DNA of 64,000 bases from Pseudonocardia terrae (GTDB lineage: Bacteria; Actinomycetota; Actinomycetes; Mycobacteriales; Pseudonocardiaceae), in NCBI RefSeq assembly GCF_021343995.1, contig NZ_JAJTTE010000027.1, positions 1 through 64,000 of the forward strand. The letters are read 5' to 3'. The notes under the pieces are model-generated. The model did not search any database, was not told where the DNA came from, and saw only the letters and a program-made list of their open reading frames with translations. A program made the translations under genes and the position numbers. Shown one piece after another: positions 51,691 to 61,007 of this stretch; position 1 is the stretch's first letter; each line of letters opens with the position of its first letter.

Positions 51691-51852
51691 GGCGGGCCAG
51701 TGTAGGCGGCGCCTCCGCGGGCCGCCCCGGGGATCCGCCCGAAGATCAGGACGGAGATCAGGACGGGCCCCGGTCACGCTGAGGGCCGGGAGGGGAACGG
51801 CGCGTGACGCACCCGCGTCGCGCGGAACCCGACCGCGGGAGCCCCGGCTCGT

Positions 51853-51858
51853 TACCAT
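51853..51858 (+). promoter_or_regulatory. -10 element of the NUDIX operon, leaderless
   Basis: TACCAT ends 6 nt before the ATG at 51865. Confidence 0.45.
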
Positions 51859-51864
51859 CGCCAC

Positions 51865-52359
51865 ATGTCCTCCTCCCGCGGCCGCTCAGGGGGGCGCCGC
51901 GCGGGGAGGCCCGCCGACCGGCGCCGTCGCCTGCGGACGGTCGACGAGACGTCCGCGGGGGGCCTCGTCGTGGACCACGACCTGGGCCGCGCGGCCGTGA
52001 TCGGCCGCCTGGACCGCCGCGGCCGGCTGCTGTGGTCCCTGCCGAAGGGGCACATCGAGGCGGGTGAGACCGCCGAGGAGGCGGCGGTGCGGGAGGTCGA
52101 GGAGGAGACCGGCATCATCGGGCGCGTGGTCGCACCCCTGGGCACGATCGACTTCTGGTTCGTCGCCGAGGACCGCCGGGTGCACAAGACCGTGCACCAT
52201 TTCCTGATGCGGGCCCTCGGCGGCGACCTGTGCGACGACGACGTGGAGGTCGCCGAGGTCGCCTGGGTGCCGCTCGGGGAGCTGGAGGGCCGACTGGCCT
52301 ACGCCGACGAGCGGCGGTTGATCCGGCGGGCGACCGAACTGCTGGAGGAGACCGCGTGA
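51865..52359 (+). CDS. NUDIX hydrolase (MutT4-like)
   Basis: A 164-residue NUDIX protein with a basic N-terminal tail. The Nudix box runs from GHIEAGETAEE through REVEEETGI near residues 68-90. It corresponds by position to mycobacterial mutT4 between pcnA and the DUF6049 gene. It probably hydrolyses nucleotide diphosphate derivatives. Its TGA overlaps the GTG of the DUF6049 gene. Confidence 0.9.
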   Translation: MSSSRGRSGGRRAGRPADRRRRLRTVDETSAGGLVVDHDLGRAAVIGRLDRRGRLLWSLPKGHIEAGETAEEAAVREVEEETGIIGRVVAPLGTIDFWFVAEDRRVHKTVHHFLMRALGGDLCDDDVEVAEVAWVPLGELEGRLAYADERRLIRRATELLEETA

Positions 52360-54836
52360 GAGCGGTCGCGGCGACCGCCGCGATCCTCACCCTGCTCGTG
52401 ACCCTGGTCGGAGCGGCGGCGGGGACGGCCGCGGCGCAGACCGACGCGCCACCGGCCACCGACACCGGCGTGCGACTCGACGTCACAGCGGCCTCGCCAC
52501 GGGTCGTGACGGCGGACGGGCCCGCCGCCCTGACCCTCACCGGCACCCTCACCAACACCGGGTCGAGCCCTGTGACCGGCCTCGGCGTCCGCGTCCAGCG
52601 CAGCGACCCGTTGCGCAGCGAGGCCGCGGTCCGCGAGGCCCTGGCCGGCGACGAGGCCGCCGACGCCGTCACCCCGGCCTTCACCGACCTGCCCGACCTG
52701 GCCGCCGGCGCGTCGGAGCCCGTCACGCTGTCGGTGCCGCTGACCGGGTCGCCCACCTCCACGCTCGCCCTGGCCCGGACCGGGGTGCACGCCCTGCTCG
52801 TCAACGTCAACGGCACCCGGGAGGGCCTGCGCGCCCGGATGGCCGCGGTGCGGATGTTGCTGCCGGTGCTCTCGCTGCCCGGGAGCGCCGCGGGAGGGTC
52901 GACCGCGCCCTCGACCGGCTCGACGCCGTTGACCCTGCTCTACCCGATGGTCGAGCCGCCACGCCGGCTGCCGACCGTGCCCGGCGAGCCGGTCACCCTC
53001 ACCGACGACGGCCTCGCCGCGTCCTTCGCCCCGGGCGGCCGGCTGGCCGGCCTGGTCGACGCCCTGTCCGCACGGGCCCCGGTCGGCTCGCCGCTGCGGG
53101 CCGGGGTGTGCGTCGCGATCGACCCGGACCTCGTCGAGACCGCGGCGCAGATGGCCGACGGCTACCAGGTGCGTGCGCCCGACGGGACCGTCACGCCCGG
53201 GACCGGGGTCGACGCCGCCCGGGCCTGGCTCGCCCGGCTCTCCGCGACGCTGCACGGCAGCTGCGTTCTCGCGCTCGCCCAGGACGACGCCGACCTGGTC
53301 GCGCTGGTCCGTTCCGGGGCGTCGGACCTGGCCCGGCGGGCCGTCGACGACGGCCGGGAGATCACCGGCCGGCTGCTCGGGACGCCGGTGCTCGCCGACA
53401 CGGTGTGGCCGGTCGACGGGGCGCTCGACGATGCCACCCTGGCCGACGTCGGCCGGGCCGCCGACGGCTCGTCGGCCGCCGTGCTCTCCGCCGACTCGGT
53501 CGAGCAGCCCGGGGCCACGCAGGTGTCCGGCGTCGTCCCGCTGGCCGACCCGACCGCGCCGGGGACGTCCACGGTCGGCGTGCTCAGCGACCCACTGCTG
53601 ACCCTCGCCGCCGGGGGCAGCTCGGCGTCGACCACCAGCACCAGCCCCGCCGGCGGCCCCGGGGCCCTCGGGACGCAGGACGCGCTGGGCGCGCTCGCCT
53701 TCCGGGCGCTCTCCGGGGGCGGGCGCGGCGGCGGGCCGCTGGTCCTCGCGCCGCCGCACCGCTGGGCGATCGACGGCCGCGGCGCCGACGCCCTGCTCGA
53801 CGGCGCCGGCCGGCTGATCACGGCCGGGCTGGCCGAGCCCCGCGCCCTCGGTGCGTCGGTCGCGGCCGGCGCCCCGGCCGGGGCGGACCGGCAGCGGCTC
53901 ACCTACCCGGTCCGCGTGGGCGCGCAGGAGATCCCGCCCGCCGTCGTCGCCGCCGTGGCCCAGGACCGCGACGACGTGGAGCGGCTGCGGGCGGCCGCCG
54001 ACTACGAGACGGGTGTGGGGGCGCCGCCGGAGCAGGTCTTCGACCCGCTGCTGCGGGGCATCCTGCGCGCGGTCTCCGGGTGGTGGCGCGGGGATCCGGC
54101 CACGGCGCGAACCCAGGCCGGCCTGGTCGGGGTCCGGATCGACGAGCTGGTCGGGTCGGTACGGGTGCTGGAGCCGCCGGGGCCGTTCTCGCTGGGTACG
54201 CGGGACGCGCCGGTGCCCCTGACCGTGGCCAACGGACTTCCCATCACGATGACGGTCAGGGTCGAGCTGGCCAGCACGGCCGGGCTGCGCGTCGCCCCGA
54301 TCCCGGTCCAGCGAGTGCCTCCGCTCGGCCGGGTGCAGGTCCGGGTCAGCGCCGAGGTGCTGCGCGCGGGCCAGTTCACCGTCGAGGCCTCGGTCCGCAC
54401 CCCGGACGGCGGCGCGCTCGGCGCGCCGACCCGGCTGCAGGTCCGGTCGACCGTCTACGGCACGGTCACCATCTGGATCACCGCGGTCGCCGGCGCGCTG
54501 CTCGTGCTGCTCGCGGCACGGCGGATCGTCCGGCGGATCCGGGGCGACCGGTCAGGTCCGGATGGGGGAACCGGGCCGGGCGAATCCGGCACGGGCCCGC
54601 CCACCGGACCGGTCCGGCCCCCGGTCCCGGTGCGCCCGCCGGGCGGCGGGCCGCCGGACGGATTCGTGCCCGGACCCCGCGACACGCCGGTCGCGAGCGG
54701 TCCGGAAGGTCCCCGACCTGCGGTTCGTCCCGACCAGCGGCCGGCCGGAACGTCCGCGGGGCCTGCGGAGTTCCCGCCCGGACTCCGGCGCGCGTCACGG
54801 CGCGGGGTCACCGCGCCGGACGGCGATCTGCCGTAG
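52356..54836 (+). CDS. DUF6049 secreted, membrane-anchored protein
   Basis: An 826-residue exported protein. A signal peptide (ATAAILTLLVTLVGAAAGTAAA) is followed by a large extracytoplasmic region of beta-rich sequence (VRLDVTAASPRVVTADGPAALTLTG-type Ig-like start), one transmembrane helix near residue 710 (VTIWITAVAGALLVLLAARR) and a Pro-rich cytoplasmic tail. It matches the actinobacterial protein encoded between mutT4 and murJ (Rv3909-like). GTG at 52356 overlaps the NUDIX stop. It probably works in cell-wall synthesis with MurJ, but murJ does not follow here. Confidence 0.85.
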   Translation: MRAVAATAAILTLLVTLVGAAAGTAAAQTDAPPATDTGVRLDVTAASPRVVTADGPAALTLTGTLTNTGSSPVTGLGVRVQRSDPLRSEAAVREALAGDEAADAVTPAFTDLPDLAAGASEPVTLSVPLTGSPTSTLALARTGVHALLVNVNGTREGLRARMAAVRMLLPVLSLPGSAAGGSTAPSTGSTPLTLLYPMVEPPRRLPTVPGEPVTLTDDGLAASFAPGGRLAGLVDALSARAPVGSPLRAGVCVAIDPDLVETAAQMADGYQVRAPDGTVTPGTGVDAARAWLARLSATLHGSCVLALAQDDADLVALVRSGASDLARRAVDDGREITGRLLGTPVLADTVWPVDGALDDATLADVGRAADGSSAAVLSADSVEQPGATQVSGVVPLADPTAPGTSTVGVLSDPLLTLAAGGSSASTTSTSPAGGPGALGTQDALGALAFRALSGGGRGGGPLVLAPPHRWAIDGRGADALLDGAGRLITAGLAEPRALGASVAAGAPAGADRQRLTYPVRVGAQEIPPAVVAAVAQDRDDVERLRAAADYETGVGAPPEQVFDPLLRGILRAVSGWWRGDPATARTQAGLVGVRIDELVGSVRVLEPPGPFSLGTRDAPVPLTVANGLPITMTVRVELASTAGLRVAPIPVQRVPPLGRVQVRVSAEVLRAGQFTVEASVRTPDGGALGAPTRLQVRSTVYGTVTIWITAVAGALLVLLAARRIVRRIRGDRSGPDGGTGPGESGTGPPTGPVRPPVPVRPPGGGPPDGFVPGPRDTPVASGPEGPRPAVRPDQRPAGTSAGPAEFPPGLRRASRRGVTAPDGDLP

Positions 54837-54902
54837 GCTGACGACCTGGCGGCAGGGGGACACGACAGTCGCGCGGGGCGCACGGGGTGGAGGTCGCGAC
54901 CG

Positions 54903-56681
54903 GTGAGCGGGCAGACGGAGGAGAAGCCTGTGCCCGGTTCGGGCACCGGTGCCGCCGCCGCAGCCGTCCCGGTCACCCCGCTCACCTCGGCCCCCTCGAC
55001 CCCGGCGGCCACTGTCGCTCCCGAGGTCCCGGGCACCGCCATCCCGAGCCCGGCCGGCCCGCCGGATGCGGCCACGGTCCGCTCGTTGCAGGCCGCCCCG
55101 CCGGTGAACGGCACCGCGGCGGGCCAGGGCACCGTGAGGTCCACGGCGGCGACCGGTCCCGGCACCGTGCTCGGCAACCGCTACCGGCTCGTCCTGCGGG
55201 TCGGCTCCGACCTGTCCGCGGGCGCCGAGTTCTGGCGGGCCGAGGACACGATCCTGCAGCGCGACGTGGGCGTCACCGTCCTGCGCCGGCTCCCCGCCGA
55301 CGAGGCGGACGAGGACCCGGAGGGCACCGCCCGCGCCGGCGAGATGATCGTCCGCGCGCTGCGCTCCGGCGGCTTCGAGCACCCGGGGTGCGCCCGGCTG
55401 CTCGACGTGCTGGCCGCGGGCTCGCCCGGCGTCCCGTCGGACGTGCTGGGCGCCGCCGTCACCGAGTGGGTCGCCGACCACAGCCTCACCGAGGCCGTCG
55501 CGGGCGGGCTGATCAAACCGCTGCGTGCGGCCAGGATGGTCCAGCAGCTCGCCGCCGCCGCCGAGGACGCGCACGGCCGGGGCCTGCTCCTCGGCACCGA
55601 CCACCCGCAGCGGATCCGGGTCACCGGCGACGGGCGGGCGCAGGTCGCGTTCGTGCTGCCCCGGCCCGGCCTCACGCCCGAGGACGACGTCCGTGGCCTC
55701 GGCGCCGTCCTCTACACCCTGCTGACCTCGCGCTGGCCGCTGTCGGGCTCCGACGCCGCCCGCGCCGGTCTGCCCTCCCCGGAGCGGGACGAGCAGGGCG
55801 CTCCGGTGCCGCCCTCGGCGCTGCGCCCCGGCGTGCCCGTGGAGCTCGACGCGGTGTGCACCGCCGCCCTCGGTTCGCACGCCGCCGGACCCGCCGTCGG
55901 CCGGCTGCACACCGCCGCCGCGGTCAACCGGATGATCGGCGAGGTCGTGCTCGAGGACGACCGGGGCGCGATCTTCCCGCCGGAGCACGACGGCGTGCCG
56001 GCCGAGCCTGGCGACGTCTGGCAGAACAAGACCCGCAGGGCCACGCCGCAGGACCCGGACCAGCGGCGGAAGCTGCTGATCGGACTGTGCGTGCTGGGTG
56101 CCGGCGTGCTCGTGGTGCTCGGATACCTGGGCGTGCAGGTCGGCGCGATGTTCGGCGAGTCGAGGGGCCCCGCGATCGTCGTCGGGGACAACGCCGCCGG
56201 AGCGCCGGTGCCGACCGCACCCGGGGGTCCGGCCACGAGCGTGCCCATCAGCGGTGTCTCGCTCGACGTCTACGACCGCACCGGGGACCGGGACAACGTC
56301 GCCGACGTCGACCGGGCCGTCGACGGCAACCCGGCCACGAGTTGGTCGACCTTCACCTACAAGCAGCAGCTGCCGGCGCTCAAGCCGGGCGTGGGCCTGA
56401 TGGCCTCCTTCGCCTCGGTGGAGCAGCTGTCCCGGATCACGGTGCAGTCGCCCAGCGCCGGGACCGTCGTCGAGATCCGGTCGGCGCCCTCCACCGACGC
56501 CGCCCTTTCCGAGACCCAGCTGCTGACCACGCAGACGCTCACCTCCGGCACCACCACGATCTCGCTCGCCGACAGCCAGCCGACGCAGCACATCCTGGTG
56601 TGGATCACCAAGCTCTCCGGCGGGGGCGACGCGAACGTGAGCCAGATCGACGAGCTCACCTTCTACCGCGCCGGGCTGTAG
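54903..56681 (+). CDS. Membrane pseudokinase with extracytoplasmic discoidin-like domain (MviN/MurJ-partner type)
   Basis: A 592-residue protein. After an 85-residue Pro/Ala-rich tail comes a protein-kinase-like domain (LGNRYRLVLRVGSD at the start) that lacks the P-loop glycine pattern, the HRD motif (GRGLLLGTDHPQRIRV at that place) and DFG, so it is a pseudokinase. A membrane helix (RRKLLIGLCVLGAGVLVVLGYLG-type, near residue 390) leads to an outside domain of the F5/8C kind ending NVSQIDELTFYRAGL. In mycobacteria this module is the C-terminal half of the MurJ protein (Rv3910); the MurJ half is missing here. GTG at 54903 is used. Confidence 0.85.
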   Translation: MSGQTEEKPVPGSGTGAAAAAVPVTPLTSAPSTPAATVAPEVPGTAIPSPAGPPDAATVRSLQAAPPVNGTAAGQGTVRSTAATGPGTVLGNRYRLVLRVGSDLSAGAEFWRAEDTILQRDVGVTVLRRLPADEADEDPEGTARAGEMIVRALRSGGFEHPGCARLLDVLAAGSPGVPSDVLGAAVTEWVADHSLTEAVAGGLIKPLRAARMVQQLAAAAEDAHGRGLLLGTDHPQRIRVTGDGRAQVAFVLPRPGLTPEDDVRGLGAVLYTLLTSRWPLSGSDAARAGLPSPERDEQGAPVPPSALRPGVPVELDAVCTAALGSHAAGPAVGRLHTAAAVNRMIGEVVLEDDRGAIFPPEHDGVPAEPGDVWQNKTRRATPQDPDQRRKLLIGLCVLGAGVLVVLGYLGVQVGAMFGESRGPAIVVGDNAAGAPVPTAPGGPATSVPISGVSLDVYDRTGDRDNVADVDRAVDGNPATSWSTFTYKQQLPALKPGVGLMASFASVEQLSRITVQSPSAGTVVEIRSAPSTDAALSETQLLTTQTLTSGTTTISLADSQPTQHILVWITKLSGGGDANVSQIDELTFYRAGL

Positions 56682-56746
56682 CCCCGCCGCCGTTCCCTCC
56701 CGTGAACGGTTCCGCCGTTCCGGGCCGTGTGGAGCCGCCCGGCTCC

Positions 56747-56752
56747 TAGCGT
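56747..56752 (+). promoter_or_regulatory. -10 element of sigM, leaderless
   Basis: TAGCGT ends 7 nt before the GTG at 56760. No GGAAC-type ECF -35 motif was seen. Confidence 0.45.
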
Positions 56753-56759
56753 CCGCCGT

Positions 56760-57314
56760 GTGCCCCTGCTCGACGCGCGGTCCGACCTGCAGCTGCTGGA
56801 GGCGCACCGGTCCGGCGAGCGCCGCGCGTTCGACGAGCTGGTGCGCCGGCACGGCGACCGGCTGTGGGCGGTGGCGTTGCGGGTGCTGCGCGACCCGGAG
56901 GACGCCGCGGACGTCCTGCAGGACGCGCTCGAGTCGGCCTACCGCCGCTCGGCGGCCTTCCGCGGGGAGGCGTCGGTGAGCACGTGGCTGCACCGGATCG
57001 TGGTGAACAAGTGCGTCGACCGGATCCGCTACGACCGCGCGCGGCCGCCGTCCGGGTACGGGCGCCCGCACCGGGTGCCGGTCGGACGCGATCCCGCCGA
57101 GGGGGCCACCACACGGCTCGCCGTGCTCGACGCACTGGCGAATGTGCCGGTCGACCAGCGCGTCCCCGTTGTTCTCGTCGATGTGATGGGATATCCCGTG
57201 GCCGAGGCCGCGGCCATCCTGCAGGTGCCGGTGGGCACCGTGAAGAGCCGGTGCGCCCGCGGCCGGGTCCGGCTCGCCGGGCTGCTCGGGCACCTGCGCG
57301 AGGAGGGCGCATGA
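56760..57314 (+). CDS. sigM: ECF RNA polymerase sigma factor SigM
   Basis: A 184-residue ECF sigma factor. Region 2 shows FDELVRRHGDRLWAVALRVL and the -10-reading DAADVLQDALESAYRR; region 4 shows QRVPVVLVDVMGYPVAEAAA and VPVGTVKSRCARGRVRL. Genomic position (pseudokinase upstream, anti-sigma and trxB downstream) identifies it as SigM. GTG at 56760 is chosen from the leaderless geometry. It overlaps the anti-sigma gene by 4 bp (ATGA). In mycobacteria SigM acts in late-growth and stress expression. Confidence 0.92.
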   Translation: MPLLDARSDLQLLEAHRSGERRAFDELVRRHGDRLWAVALRVLRDPEDAADVLQDALESAYRRSAAFRGEASVSTWLHRIVVNKCVDRIRYDRARPPSGYGRPHRVPVGRDPAEGATTRLAVLDALANVPVDQRVPVVLVDVMGYPVAEAAAILQVPVGTVKSRCARGRVRLAGLLGHLREEGA

Positions 57315-57967
57315 ACGGCCCGGGGGAGTACGCGGGCAGCGGGGGCTGGCTCACACGCCTCGCGGAGGCCGACGCCGGTCTGCCCGACGAGGAGGCGGCC
57401 GCCCGGGTCGTCGCGGCGGCCGGACCGGGGACCGGACGGGTACTGGCCGCGCTCGTGGCGACCCGGGCCGAGCTCGCGGCCGTCGCGCCGGTCCGGATGC
57501 CGACCGCCGTCGCGGCACGGCTGGCCGCGGGGTTCGACGCGATCGATCGCGAGAACGAGCCGGTTAATCGTCAGCCCAACGATACTGATGACCTGCACGT
57601 TCGGCGACGCCGGCGGCCTCTGCTGCTGACCGCCGCCGCGGCTGCGCTGGTCGCGGCGGCCTTCGTCGGGCCGTCGACGGGGCCGGCCGGGGACGCGGTC
57701 GACCCCGCCTCCGCCGCCGCTCGGGTGCTCGCGGAGGGCACCCTCGACGTCGGAGAGCTGCGGGAGCCGGGGACGCTCGCCGCGTGTCTGGCGCAGGCCG
57801 GCGCCGCCCCCGCCCACGGCCCGCTCCTCGCGGGGCGCCCGGTCGTCGTCGCGGGACGGCGAGGGACGTTGCTCGTGCTGGGCACGGGCGCGCTCGGCCG
57901 GGTCCGGTCGGTCGTCCCCGCCGAGGGTTGCGACGCCGTGCTGGCCGACCTCACCACTGGCGGGTGA
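57311..57967 (+). CDS. Probable membrane anti-sigma factor of SigM
   Basis: A 218-residue protein: a helical cytoplasmic N-terminal half of about 95 residues, a single membrane helix (RRPLLLTAAAAALVAAAFVG) and a short outside domain with two cysteines (AACLAQAG, EGCDAVLAD). No HxxxCxxC zinc motif is present. Its ATG overlaps the sigM stop, and the sigM-anti-sigma-trxB order is that of mycobacteria (Rv3911-Rv3913). The assignment rests mainly on position and topology. Confidence 0.75.
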   Translation: MNGPGEYAGSGGWLTRLAEADAGLPDEEAAARVVAAAGPGTGRVLAALVATRAELAAVAPVRMPTAVAARLAAGFDAIDRENEPVNRQPNDTDDLHVRRRRRPLLLTAAAAALVAAAFVGPSTGPAGDAVDPASAAARVLAEGTLDVGELREPGTLAACLAQAGAAPAHGPLLAGRPVVVAGRRGTLLVLGTGALGRVRSVVPAEGCDAVLADLTTGG

Positions 57968-58018
57968 CCGGAGCCACAGCACCACCCCGCGCTGCTCCGC
58001 AGGGGGAATGCCCGCTCC

Positions 58019-58024
58019 TAGGAT
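58019..58024 (+). promoter_or_regulatory. -10 element of trxB-trxA
   Basis: TAGGAT lies 44 bp before the trxB start, giving a short leader with GGGAAGAGAGG as ribosome binding site. Confidence 0.5.
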
Positions 58025-58068
58025 CGTGTTGACGGGGTCGAGCCAGTCGAGCGGGAAGAGAGGCATCG

Positions 58069-59070
58069 GTGAGCACCGAGCAGAAGATCCACGAGCTGAT
58101 CGTCGTCGGCTCCGGACCGGCCGGGTACACCGCGGCGGTCTACGCCGCGCGCGCCCAGCTCGCGCCCCTGGTGTTCGAGGGAACCCAGTTCGGCGGCGCC
58201 CTGATGACCACGACCGAGGTCGAGAACTTCCCCGGCTTCACCGACGGCATCATGGGCCCGGAGCTGATGGAGCAGATGCGCGGCCAGGCCAAGCGCTTCG
58301 GCGCCGACCTGCGGGCCGAGGACGTCGAGTCCGTGAAGCTCGAGGGCCCGGTGAAGGAGGTCACCGCCAACGGCGTGACCTACCGCTCGCGCGCGGTCAT
58401 CCTCGCCATGGGGGCCGCGGCCCGCTACCTCGGCGTGCCCGGCGAGCAGGAGCTGCTCGGCCGCGGCGTGTCGGCCTGTGCCACCTGTGACGGGTTCTTC
58501 TTCCGGGACAAGCCGATCGCCGTCATCGGCGGCGGGGACTCCGCGATGGAGGAGGCCACCTTCCTGACCCGCTTCGGATCGAGCGTGACGGTCGTGCACC
58601 GCCGCGACGAGTTCCGCGCCTCGAAGATCATGCTGGAGCGCGCGCAGAACGACCCGAAGATGCGGTGGGAGCTGAACAAGGCCGTCACCGAGGTCGTCGG
58701 CGAGAACGGCGTGTCCGCGCTCAGGCTCAAGGACACGGTGACCGGCGAGGAGTCCACCCTCGAGGTCAGCGGCATGTTCGTGGCGATCGGGCACGACCCG
58801 CGCAGCGAGCTGGTCCGGGGCCAGGTGGAGCTCGACGACGAGGGCTACGTCAAGACGAAGGCCCCGTCGACCTACACCGACATCCCGGGCGTGTTCGCCT
58901 GCGGTGACCTGGTCGACCACACCTACCGGCAGGCCATCACCGCCGCCGGGTCGGGCTGCTCCGCGGCCATCGACGCCGAGCGCTGGCTGGCCGAGGAGCC
59001 GATCGACCCCGAGATGGCCGGCAGCGGCTACGGCAGCGACTCCGAGGACGTCGCGGCCGCGGTCCACTGA
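58069..59070 (+). CDS. trxB: Thioredoxin reductase
   Basis: A 333-residue FAD/NADPH enzyme that reduces thioredoxin. FAD-binding VGSGPAGYTAAVYAARA is at the N-terminus, the redox-active CATC in SACATCDGFFF near residue 140, NADPH-binding IGGGDSAMEEATFLTR near residue 157, and the second FAD motif GVFACGDLVDHTYRQAIT-type near residue 280. GTG at 58069 is used. trxA follows 62 bp downstream. Confidence 0.97.
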   Translation: MSTEQKIHELIVVGSGPAGYTAAVYAARAQLAPLVFEGTQFGGALMTTTEVENFPGFTDGIMGPELMEQMRGQAKRFGADLRAEDVESVKLEGPVKEVTANGVTYRSRAVILAMGAAARYLGVPGEQELLGRGVSACATCDGFFFRDKPIAVIGGGDSAMEEATFLTRFGSSVTVVHRRDEFRASKIMLERAQNDPKMRWELNKAVTEVVGENGVSALRLKDTVTGEESTLEVSGMFVAIGHDPRSELVRGQVELDDEGYVKTKAPSTYTDIPGVFACGDLVDHTYRQAITAAGSGCSAAIDAERWLAEEPIDPEMAGSGYGSDSEDVAAAVH

Positions 59071-59132
59071 TCGTCCCTCCCTTTCCTGGCACCCTTCCAC
59101 CTGGCGCAGTACCGAACGAGGAGAGCATCGCG

Positions 59133-59459
59133 ATGGGCAACAACACCGTGGACGTCACCGACGCCACGTTCGAGCAGGACGTCCTCAAGAGCGGCAAGAC
59201 CGTGCTGGTCGACTTCTGGGCGACCTGGTGCGGGCCGTGCAAGATGGTCGCCCCGGTGCTCGACGAGATCGCCGGTGAGCACAAGGACAACCTGACCGTC
59301 GCGAAGCTCGACATCGACGCGAACGGCAAGACGGCGCAGCAGTACCAGGTCATGTCGATCCCGACCATGATCCTGTTCAAGGACGGCCAGCCGGTGAAGA
59401 CCATCGTCGGCGCCAAGCCGAAGGCCGCCCTGCTGAGCGACCTGTCCGACTACCTGTAG
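59133..59459 (+). CDS. trxA: Thioredoxin
   Basis: A 108-residue thioredoxin with the WCGPCK active site near residue 33 (VDFWATWCGPCKMVAPVL) and the cis-proline segment SIPTMILF. It ends the trxB-trxA unit, followed by a hairpin. ATG at 59133 is preceded by GAGGAGAG. Confidence 0.97.
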   Translation: MGNNTVDVTDATFEQDVLKSGKTVLVDFWATWCGPCKMVAPVLDEIAGEHKDNLTVAKLDIDANGKTAQQYQVMSIPTMILFKDGQPVKTIVGAKPKAALLSDLSDYL

Positions 59460-59491
59460 GGCGCTCCGCAACCGATCCGATACGGCCTGTC

Positions 59492-59521
59492 GCCGATCGC
59501 CCGGTACGTCCGGCGATCGGC
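59492..59521 (+). terminator. Hairpin after trxA
   Basis: GCCGATCGCC and GGCGATCGGC pair perfectly (10 bp) around a 10-nt loop, 32 bp after the trxA stop, followed by a second small palindrome. No U-tract. The remaining gap to 59743 shows nothing else. Confidence 0.7.
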
Positions 59522-59743
59522 CGACGGGCCGTTCGGCCGTTCAGCGCCTTTCCCGCCCGCTGACTGCGTGGACACGCCCGTGCACGCCCCGCTGTCCCCC
59601 GGACGTGGCGGCGCAGGGCAGAATGGTCGACGGCCGAGAACCGGGCCGGACATGCCGGAGAGCGCCGTGAGCCGGCGTGCGGGCCCGGACCATCGAGACG
59701 CGCGCGCCGTCGGTCGGCGCGACGGAGATCGAGCGAGGGGTGC

Positions 59744-60901
59744 ATGCAGCTGCTCCGCCGCGGGGACCGCGGCCCGGCGGTCGTCGAGATCAGGACCACG
59801 CTGCGGCGGTTCGGTCTCCTGGCCGCCGCCCCGGGCCCCGATTCGGACGACGTCTTCGACGTGGCCGTCGAGCGGGCCGTCCAGGCGTTCCAGCAGCGCC
59901 GGGGGCTGATCACCGACGGGATCGTCGGTCCGGACACCTACCGCGCGCTGCGTGAGGCCGGCTGGAAGCTCGGCGACCGGATGCTGGCGCTGATGGTGTC
60001 GGCGCCCATGAGCGGCGACGACGTCGGGCAGCTGCAGACCCGCCTCCTCGAGCTCGGCTACGACCCCGGCCGCCCCTCCGGCGTGTTCGACGAGCGCACC
60101 GAGCAGGCCCTCCGCGGCTTCCAGCGCGACTACGGGCTCGCCGCCGACGGCGTGTGCGGCCCCGGCACCCTGCGTGCGCTGCGTCAGCTCGGCCGCAAGG
60201 TCGTCGGCGGGCGCCCCGGCCTGCTTCGCGAGCAGGAGCTGCTCCGCCGCGCGGGTCCGCGGATGCGCGGTAAGCGGATCGTCATCGACCCCGGCCACGG
60301 CGGCCTCGACCGCGGTGTCCAGGTCGCGGGGGTGTGCGAGGCCGACCTGATGTGGGACCTCGCCCGCCGGCTCGTGGGCCGGATGTCCGCGACCGGCATG
60401 GAGGCGCTGCTCTCCCGCCGCGAAGACACCTGCCCCGCCGAGGCCGAGCGCGCCGCGTTCGCCAACGAGGCGAACGCCGACCTCGTCCTGTCCCTCCACG
60501 CCGACGCGAACCGCAGCATGTACGCCCAGGGCCTCGCCACGTTCCACTTCGGCAACGGCTCGGGCGTCACCTCCACGGTGGGGGAGGCGCTCGCCGGGCT
60601 CATCCAGCGCGAGCTGCTCACCCGCACCGCGATGCTCGACTGCGGCAGCCAGGCCCGCACGTGGGAGATGCTGCGGCTGACCCGGATGCCGGCCGTCCGC
60701 GTGGAGCTCGGGTACCTCACGCACATCGGCGACCGCACCAAGCTGCTCGACCCCGGCTTCCGCGACGTGGTGGCCGAGGGGATCCTCGTGGCCGTCAAGC
60801 GGCTGTACCTGCTCGGTCAGAACGACCAGCCGACCGGCACGTTCACGTTCTCCGACGTGCTGGCCCACGAGATCAACCGGAACCAGGCCCAGGCCATCTG
60901 A
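59744..60901 (+). CDS. cwlM: CwlM-like N-acetylmuramoyl-L-alanine amidase
   Basis: A 385-residue protein: two N-terminal PG_binding_1 domains (about 10-70 and 90-145) and an Amidase_3 domain (from about 180). Zinc-site residues are present: VIDPGHGGLD, the Glu in GVCEADLMWDL, LSLHADA and the catalytic Glu in RVELGYLTH. There is no signal peptide, as in mycobacterial CwlM, which acts in the cytoplasm as a regulator of MurA and lipid II supply. Position after trxA supports the assignment. ATG at 59744. Confidence 0.9.
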   Translation: MQLLRRGDRGPAVVEIRTTLRRFGLLAAAPGPDSDDVFDVAVERAVQAFQQRRGLITDGIVGPDTYRALREAGWKLGDRMLALMVSAPMSGDDVGQLQTRLLELGYDPGRPSGVFDERTEQALRGFQRDYGLAADGVCGPGTLRALRQLGRKVVGGRPGLLREQELLRRAGPRMRGKRIVIDPGHGGLDRGVQVAGVCEADLMWDLARRLVGRMSATGMEALLSRREDTCPAEAERAAFANEANADLVLSLHADANRSMYAQGLATFHFGNGSGVTSTVGEALAGLIQRELLTRTAMLDCGSQARTWEMLRLTRMPAVRVELGYLTHIGDRTKLLDPGFRDVVAEGILVAVKRLYLLGQNDQPTGTFTFSDVLAHEINRNQAQAI

Positions 60902-60921
60902 GGCCGGGAGAATCGATCTGA

Positions 60922-60957
60922 GGGCCGGGAACGGCCGAATTGCGGTTCCCCGGTCCC
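60922..60957. terminator. Hairpin between cwlM and the GNAT gene
   Basis: GGGCCGGGAAC at 60922-60932 pairs imperfectly with GTTCCCCGGTCCC at 60945-60957 in the convergent gap. Confidence 0.55.
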
Positions 60958-61007
60958 TGAGTCACACCGATGTCATTCGCCCGCTCAGCGGCCCGTACAG
61001 CGCGCCC

